A DNA stretch of 18,462 nucleotides, taken from NCBI GenBank assembly GCA_913043805.1, contig CAJWMX010000010.1:1-18462 (forward strand), given 5' to 3'. This DNA comes from an uncultured Acidobacteriota bacterium. GTDB lineage: Bacteria > Acidobacteriota > Vicinamibacteria > Vicinamibacterales > UBA8438. The notes under the pieces were generated by a model, which was given only the letters and a program-made list of their open reading frames with translations, did not search any database and was not told the DNA's origin. Below are positions 14,763 through 18,462 of the stretch, piece by piece. How positions within the stretch are numbered: position 1 is the stretch's first letter; the number at the start of each line of letters is the position of its first letter. The translations under genes were made by a program, and so were the position numbers.

Positions 14763-15758
14763 CTAGTGCACTTCATACGAACTCCCCGATGCCCTCGGAT
14801 CGGCGTCGAGGAGTCGCTCTCGGGCGAGCCGCTCGGCTTCGCGGCGCCTGGTTTCGGCAAGTTCGGCTTCGATTCGTTCCTCTTCTTCCCACGCGGCTCG
14901 CCGTGCGGCGCGGCGGCGGCGGTGGACGACGATCGCGAGCACCGCGAGTGATGTGATCCCCATCCACAGGAACGATGGACCGGTCAGGAACGGGATCCAG
15001 CGGCTCCATTGTTGCTGTGTCCGCCAGAAGCGGGCCACGACCCAGTTGAGTGGCGCGCCGGTGGCCGTGCGGAAGGCGGAATCGAAGGTGGCGCCCGCGG
15101 CGACCTGGTCGAGAATGCGGCCGGGCGCATCGTTCCCGTATGCGCGGATCAGCTCGCGGACCAGCGCACCACTGACCGCGTAGGCGCGCTGGCTGGCGCC
15201 CCGCCCCTGACCGAAGAGCGCCTCCAGCTGATCGAGGTCCAGCGCCCCGTCCCACACCAGGGTCCACGCCAGGCGTGAGCGGTCGCTCAGCCCGGCCGGG
15301 CGCTCGGCCGCTATCGCCAGCCCTTCGTTGAACCAGCGCGGCACCGGCCGCCCGCCCGCCGCGCGGGCGAACAGGACGTGGGCTACCTCGTGCTGCAGCA
15401 GCGTATCGAGGCCGTCGGTGGGGTACCCCCGCGCCCGGTCGGGGAACATCACCACCAGGCTGCGGCTGCCGTCCGCGAAGCCCGCGATCCAGCGGGGCGT
15501 GTTCTCGGCCAGCTCCGCTTCCTCATCGATCAGCAGCACATTGATCGGGGGCCCGGGATGGGTCATCCCGGCGAGGGTCATCGCTGTCCCCAGCGATTCG
15601 AGTGAAAGCGCACGCAGCTGGTTGGCTACCCCCTCGAGCGAGGCGGAGGCGTCGACGTTCAATGTGGGCAGTACCGCCTGCGCTGCCGCCGAGGCTGCCC
15701 AGAGCAGGGTCACCACGGCCACCGCCAGTGCTCGCGCCGGGCGGGCAGCCATTGCCAC
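14763..15758 (-). CDS. Membrane-anchored zinc metallopeptidase, peptidase MA-like (gluzincin)
   Basis: A 331-residue protein with signal peptide (about 1-27, ending ASAAAQ). The zinc motif HEVAH is at 123-127 in LLQHEVAHVLFARA, and NEGLA at 144-148 supplies the third ligand Glu145, as in the MA-like family. A C-terminal helix (about 262-279) anchors it, followed by a basic stretch and a Glu/Arg-rich coiled coil (about 285-317) in the cytoplasm. The catalytic domain therefore faces the periplasm. The start lies 8 bases after the HD-GYP-like stop, so the two are co-transcribed. Substrate unknown; intact. Confidence 0.82.
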   Translation of the reverse strand: MAMAARPARALAVAVVTLLWAASAAAQAVLPTLNVDASASLEGVANQLRALSLESLGTAMTLAGMTHPGPPINVLLIDEEAELAENTPRWIAGFADGSRSLVVMFPDRARGYPTDGLDTLLQHEVAHVLFARAAGGRPVPRWFNEGLAIAAERPAGLSDRSRLAWTLVWDGALDLDQLEALFGQGRGASQRAYAVSGALVRELIRAYGNDAPGRILDQVAAGATFDSAFRTATGAPLNWVVARFWRTQQQWSRWIPFLTGPSFLWMGITSLAVLAIVVHRRRRAARRAAWEEEERIEAELAETRRREAERLARERLLDADPRASGSSYEVH

Positions 15759-15766
15759 TTCCTGGA

Positions 15767-16558
15767 TCAGACGACGAGGGCGGGAACTTCCATCTCGCCG
15801 CGGCGGAACGCGGAGAGGAACGCGTCGACCACTTTGGGGTCGAACTCGGTGCCCGAACCCTTGGCCAGGATCTCGCGCACCTCGAAGGGGGACATCGCCT
15901 TCCGGTAGGGCCGGTCACTGGTGAGCGAGTCGAAGACGTCGGCCACCGAGATGATGCGGGCCTCGAGCGGAATCTCCTCTCCGTGGGTGAGGTGGTAGCC
16001 GGAACCGTCGTACTTGTCGTGGTGCGACAGGATGATCGGGAGAATCCGCTTCAGCGACCCGCCCACCGGCTCGAGCATCGCCACGCCTTTCTCGAAGTGG
16101 AGTTGCATCTCCTTGAACTCGTCCTCGGTCAGGCGCGCCGCCTTGTAAAGGATGTTCCGGAGGATGCCGTCGTAGGTTTCGCGGAGCTCCTTCAGCTGCG
16201 AGTCCTTGTGCTCGTAGAGCGTCCCCATTAGGTAGCCGGTGATGATGAGGGTGCCGCCCCACACGGTGATGTCCACCCAGCGCTCGCCAGGGATCAGCGA
16301 ACTCGAGTCGGCCAGCAGCTCGGGGTTGATCTGGGTCAGCAAGATGACCAGCAGCACGCTGGCCAGCGCCGTCAACGTGGCGTGCCGGCGGCCATATATG
16401 TAGGCGGAGGCCACGGTCGGCAGCGTGTAGAACGCGAGCACCATACGCTGTCCGCTCACGATGAAGTTCAAGAGCGCCGCGATGGCGAACAGCGAGAGAA
16501 GTAGCCACAGCTCCTTGTTGAATTTTTCGAGCTGCGAGCTGAGCGAGTTATCTGACAT
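15767..16558 (-). CDS. Membrane HD-GYP-like protein missing the HD half of its domain
   Basis: Residues 17-112 hold about four membrane helices (LLSLFAIAALLNFIVSG, MVLAFYTLPTVASAYIYG, LTALASVLLVILL, ITVWGGTLIITGYLMG). The linker KELRETYDGILRN leads straight into ILYKAARLTEDEFKEM, the part that normally follows the HDxGK motif. The rest is typical HD-GYP: ILSHHDKYDGSGYHLTHGEE, RIISVADVFDSLTSDRPYRK and GSGTEFDPKVVDAFL. About 60 residues containing the first metal-binding His-Asp pair appear deleted in frame at about 16148-16168. HD-GYP enzymes hydrolyse cyclic di-GMP; without HD this copy should not. The last Pro of GYP is His here. Confidence 0.82.
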   Translation of the reverse strand: MSDNSLSSQLEKFNKELWLLLSLFAIAALLNFIVSGQRMVLAFYTLPTVASAYIYGRRHATLTALASVLLVILLTQINPELLADSSSLIPGERWVDITVWGGTLIITGYLMGTLYEHKDSQLKELRETYDGILRNILYKAARLTEDEFKEMQLHFEKGVAMLEPVGGSLKRILPIILSHHDKYDGSGYHLTHGEEIPLEARIISVADVFDSLTSDRPYRKAMSPFEVREILAKGSGTEFDPKVVDAFLSAFRRGEMEVPALVV

Positions 16559-16616
16559 GGCCGGACGCGGATCGGGACAGCCGCCATTCTAACCATTGGA
16601 GCTGAGCGGCGTCATC

Positions 16617-16645
16617 TTGCAAACCCCCAGGCCGCCGCTTATGAT
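16617..16645 (+). promoter_or_regulatory. Candidate sigma-70 promoter for the sdh operon
   Basis: TTGCAA (16617-16622), 17 bases, then TATGAT (16640-16645). The -10 matches 5 of 6 and the -35 matches 4 of 6, with ideal spacing, in an otherwise GC-rich 154-base divergent gap. It would start transcription near 16652, about 60 bases before the SdhC ATG. No operator is evident. Confidence 0.5.
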
Positions 16646-16712
16646 CCGGGTGCCGCGTGGCGGTCATCCGCGGCAGGGTCTTGGGACTCCTCCCTGGCGG
16701 CCCAGAGCGTCC

Positions 16713-17390
16713 ATGAAACAAGCATTTGGCCTGTGGCAATCGTCGGTCGGGAAGAAGGTGTCCATGGCGGTCAGCGGCATCATGCTGCTGGGCTTCGTCG
16801 TGGCGCACATGGTCGGCAATCTGAAGGTGTACTCGGGCCAGGCGGAGTACGACGCCTACGCCGAGTTCCTCCGTGAGGTCGGCAGCCCCATGTTCGGGCA
16901 CGGCGAGCTGCTCTGGATCATGCGGCTCGGGTTGATCGCCGCCGTTGGCGTGCACATCCTGGCCGCGGTGCAGCTCACCCAGATGAGCCGAGCGGCACGG
17001 TCGGTCGGCTATCAGAAGCCCCACGACGTGTCGCTGTCCTACGCGTCGCGCACGATGCGTTGGGGTGGGGTCATCGTGGTGGCGTTCGTCGTGTACCACC
17101 TCCTGCATCTCACCTTCGGCACCGTGCACTCGGAGTTCGAGGCTGGAGCCGTGTATCAGAACGTGGTGTCGGCATTCTCGCGGTGGCCCGTGGCATTGAG
17201 CTACATCATCGCCATGGTGCCGCTGGGGCTGCACATCTACCACGGCACCTGGAGCATGACCCAGACACTCGGGCTCGACGGTCCACGCATGTCGGCGGTT
17301 CGCCGTGGAGTGGCCGGGGTCCTGGCCGTGGGTATCACCCTGGGCAACATCTCCATTCCGCTCGCCGTCCTCGCGGGCATCGTCGGCTGA
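16713..17390 (+). CDS. sdhC: Succinate dehydrogenase cytochrome b558-type membrane subunit
   Basis: A 225-residue haem-bearing membrane anchor with five helices (about 17-36, 68-89, 117-136, 160-180, 198-222). The opening KQAFGLWQSSVGKKVSMAVS and GIMLLGFVVAHMVGNLKVY match the cytochrome b558 type found with Bacteroidota/Acidobacteriota-like SdhA. Histidines 32, 81, 129 and 132, and 174/177 in HIYHGTWSM are the haem-ligand candidates. ATG 16713 was chosen over upstream in-frame ATGs because conserved sequence begins there and the promoter lies just upstream. sdhA follows after 12 bases. It transfers electrons from succinate to quinone. Intact. Confidence 0.93.
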   Translation: MKQAFGLWQSSVGKKVSMAVSGIMLLGFVVAHMVGNLKVYSGQAEYDAYAEFLREVGSPMFGHGELLWIMRLGLIAAVGVHILAAVQLTQMSRAARSVGYQKPHDVSLSYASRTMRWGGVIVVAFVVYHLLHLTFGTVHSEFEAGAVYQNVVSAFSRWPVALSYIIAMVPLGLHIYHGTWSMTQTLGLDGPRMSAVRRGVAGVLAVGITLGNISIPLAVLAGIVG

Positions 17391-17402
17391 AGAAGGGGCG
17401 TC

Positions 17403-18462
17403 ATGAATCTCGATCCGCAAATCCCTGACGGCCCGATTGCAGAAAAGTGGGAGCGTCATCTCTTCGAGATGAAGCTCGTCAATCCGGCCAATAAACGGAA
17501 GTTCAACGTGATCGTGGTCGGTTCGGGGCTGGCGGGTGCGTCGGCCGCGGCCACCATGGGCGAGCTGGGCTACAACGTCAAGTGCTTCAGCTTCCACGAC
17601 AGCCCGCGTCGGGCCCACAGCATCGCCGCGCAAGGCGGTATCAACGCCGCCAAGAACTACCAGAACGATGGCGACAGCGTGCACCGGCTCTTCTACGACA
17701 CGGTGAAGGGTGGCGACTTCCGGGCTCGGGAAGCCAACATCTACCGGCTGGCACAGGTGTCGGTGGACATCATCGACCAGTGTGTGGCGCAGGGCGTGCC
17801 GTTCGCGCGCGAGTATGGCGGTGGATTGGCCAACCGGTCGTTCGGTGGGGCCCAGGTGTCGCGCACGTTCTACGCGCGCGGGCAGACCGGACAGCAGCTG
17901 CTGATTGGTGCCTATCAAGCGTTGTCTCGCCAGATAGCCACTGGCAAGGTCGCCATGTTCCCGCGTCACGAGATGCTCGATCTGGTCGTGGTTGACGACC
18001 GTGCCCGCGGCATCGTGACGCGTCGTCTCGACAATGGCGCGATCGAGGCGCATACCGCCGACGCGGTGGTGCTCGCTACCGGCGGCTACGTCAACGTCTT
18101 CTATCTCTCGACCAACGCGAAGAACTGCAACGTGTCGGCCGGGTGGCGCTGCCATCGGCGAGGCGCCGGATTCGCGAACCCCTGCTACACGCAGATTCAC
18201 CCGACGTGTATTCCGTCCAGTGGCGACTATCAGTCGAAGCTGACGCTGATGAGCGAGTCACTGCGGAACGATGGCCGCATCTGGGTGCCGAAGAAGGAAG
18301 GCGACAACCGAGCGGCCGCCGATATTCCCGAGGACGAGCGCGATTACTACCTGGAGCGGATTTACCCGAGCTTCGGCAATCTCAGTCCGAGAGATATCTC
18401 ATCGCGTCGCGCCAAGGAGATGGTGGATGCCGGGCGCGGCGTCGGGCCGCTCTCGAATGGCG
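17403..18462 (+). CDS. sdhA: Succinate dehydrogenase flavoprotein subunit, N-terminal part, cut by window edge
   Basis: The first 353 residues are visible of a protein that is usually about 640. NVIVVGSGLAGASAAA (35-50) is the FAD-binding loop, and His72 in RAHSIAAQGGINAAKNY is the covalent FAD attachment site. ANRSFGGAQVSRTFYARGQT, TQIHPTCIPSSGDY, LTLMSESLRNDGRIWVPKK and EERDYYLER-type sequence confirm the SdhA type paired with b558 SdhC. It oxidises succinate to fumarate at the inner face of the membrane. A patch at 230-256 (GGYVNVFYLSTNAKNC and NVSAGWRCHRRGAGF) departs from the usual GGYGNVFYLSTNAKG pattern. The iron-sulfur subunit gene should follow outside the window. Confidence 0.95.
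   Translation, partial: MNLDPQIPDGPIAEKWERHLFEMKLVNPANKRKFNVIVVGSGLAGASAAATMGELGYNVKCFSFHDSPRRAHSIAAQGGINAAKNYQNDGDSVHRLFYDTVKGGDFRAREANIYRLAQVSVDIIDQCVAQGVPFAREYGGGLANRSFGGAQVSRTFYARGQTGQQLLIGAYQALSRQIATGKVAMFPRHEMLDLVVVDDRARGIVTRRLDNGAIEAHTADAVVLATGGYVNVFYLSTNAKNCNVSAGWRCHRRGAGFANPCYTQIHPTCIPSSGDYQSKLTLMSESLRNDGRIWVPKKEGDNRAAADIPEDERDYYLERIYPSFGNLSPRDISSRRAKEMVDAGRGVGPLSNG

Noticed and set aside
16548..18200. 550-codon minus-strand open frame opposite sdhC and sdhA
   Set aside because: It is His/Arg/Asp-rich with no domain pattern and mirrors the strongly conserved sdhCA coding sequence; it results from GC-rich codon use.
1..18462. Transposase, integrase, phage, toxin-antitoxin, tRNA or rRNA genes
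   Set aside because: None of the recognisable frames or intergenic stretches shows the needed motifs or folds.

Overview
The window is GC-rich DNA from a free-living bacterium. Nearly every strong ORF is chromosomal housekeeping or small accessory enzyme type, and I see no phage genes, transposases, plasmid functions, tRNAs, rRNAs or CRISPR repeats. The gene families suggest a soil or sediment lineage such as Acidobacteriota (Vicinamibacteria-like): SdhA with a cytochrome b558-type SdhC, secreted peptidase MA-like and DUF6282 proteins, SnoaL/DUF4242/DUF1801/ICMT singletons, and GGCTTCA-type intergenic repeats. That placement is inference from family content, not a measured phylogeny.

Layout. 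From about 13.59 kb down to base 1 every gene lies on the minus strand, mostly packed with 4-base ATGA/GTGA overlaps or gaps under about 210 bp. In transcription order: a small membrane partner and a sodium:solute symporter; a kinase N-lobe/methyltransferase chimera; a cyclotransferase/GNAT chimera; a secreted DUF1566-like protein; a membrane-anchored split-barrel-like protein; a Tat-type amidase; a secreted protein with repeated barrel-like units; a 5'-truncated methyltransferase; a membrane-gene remnant; DUF4242; a broken GNAT; a broken MOSC protein; a multi-pass membrane protein; an orphan C-terminal domain; a frameshifted beta-propeller-like secreted protein; a SnoaL/NTF2 protein; a tiny frameshifted ORF; an ICMT-like methyltransferase; DUF1801; and a frameshifted RibD/DHFR-like protein running off the left edge. 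On the right are a plus-strand DUF6282-type hydrolase (13663-14550), a convergent minus-strand pair (HD-GYP-like protein and a membrane-anchored zinc peptidase, 16558-14763), and the start of a plus-strand succinate dehydrogenase operon (sdhC, then sdhA cut by the right edge). A striking inverted heptad-repeat element separates the convergent genes.

The main biological theme is not a new enzyme system but repeated gene truncation and fusion. At least six loci lose internal or terminal parts: GNAT 4873-5216, MOSC near 4450, methyltransferase 5711-6154, cyclotransferase::GNAT 10362-10823, kinase::methyltransferase 10813-11808, and HD-GYP 15767-16558. Three of these leave long in-frame ORFs, and one junction falls on residues (AVDI) that seem to belong to both parents. 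Separate single-base frameshifts cluster at G/C runs. Either this genome is decaying by short deletions, or the assembly has systematic deletion and homopolymer errors; raw reads would decide. The symporter, amidase, DUF6282 protein, zinc peptidase and SdhC look intact, and SdhA is intact as far as it is visible.
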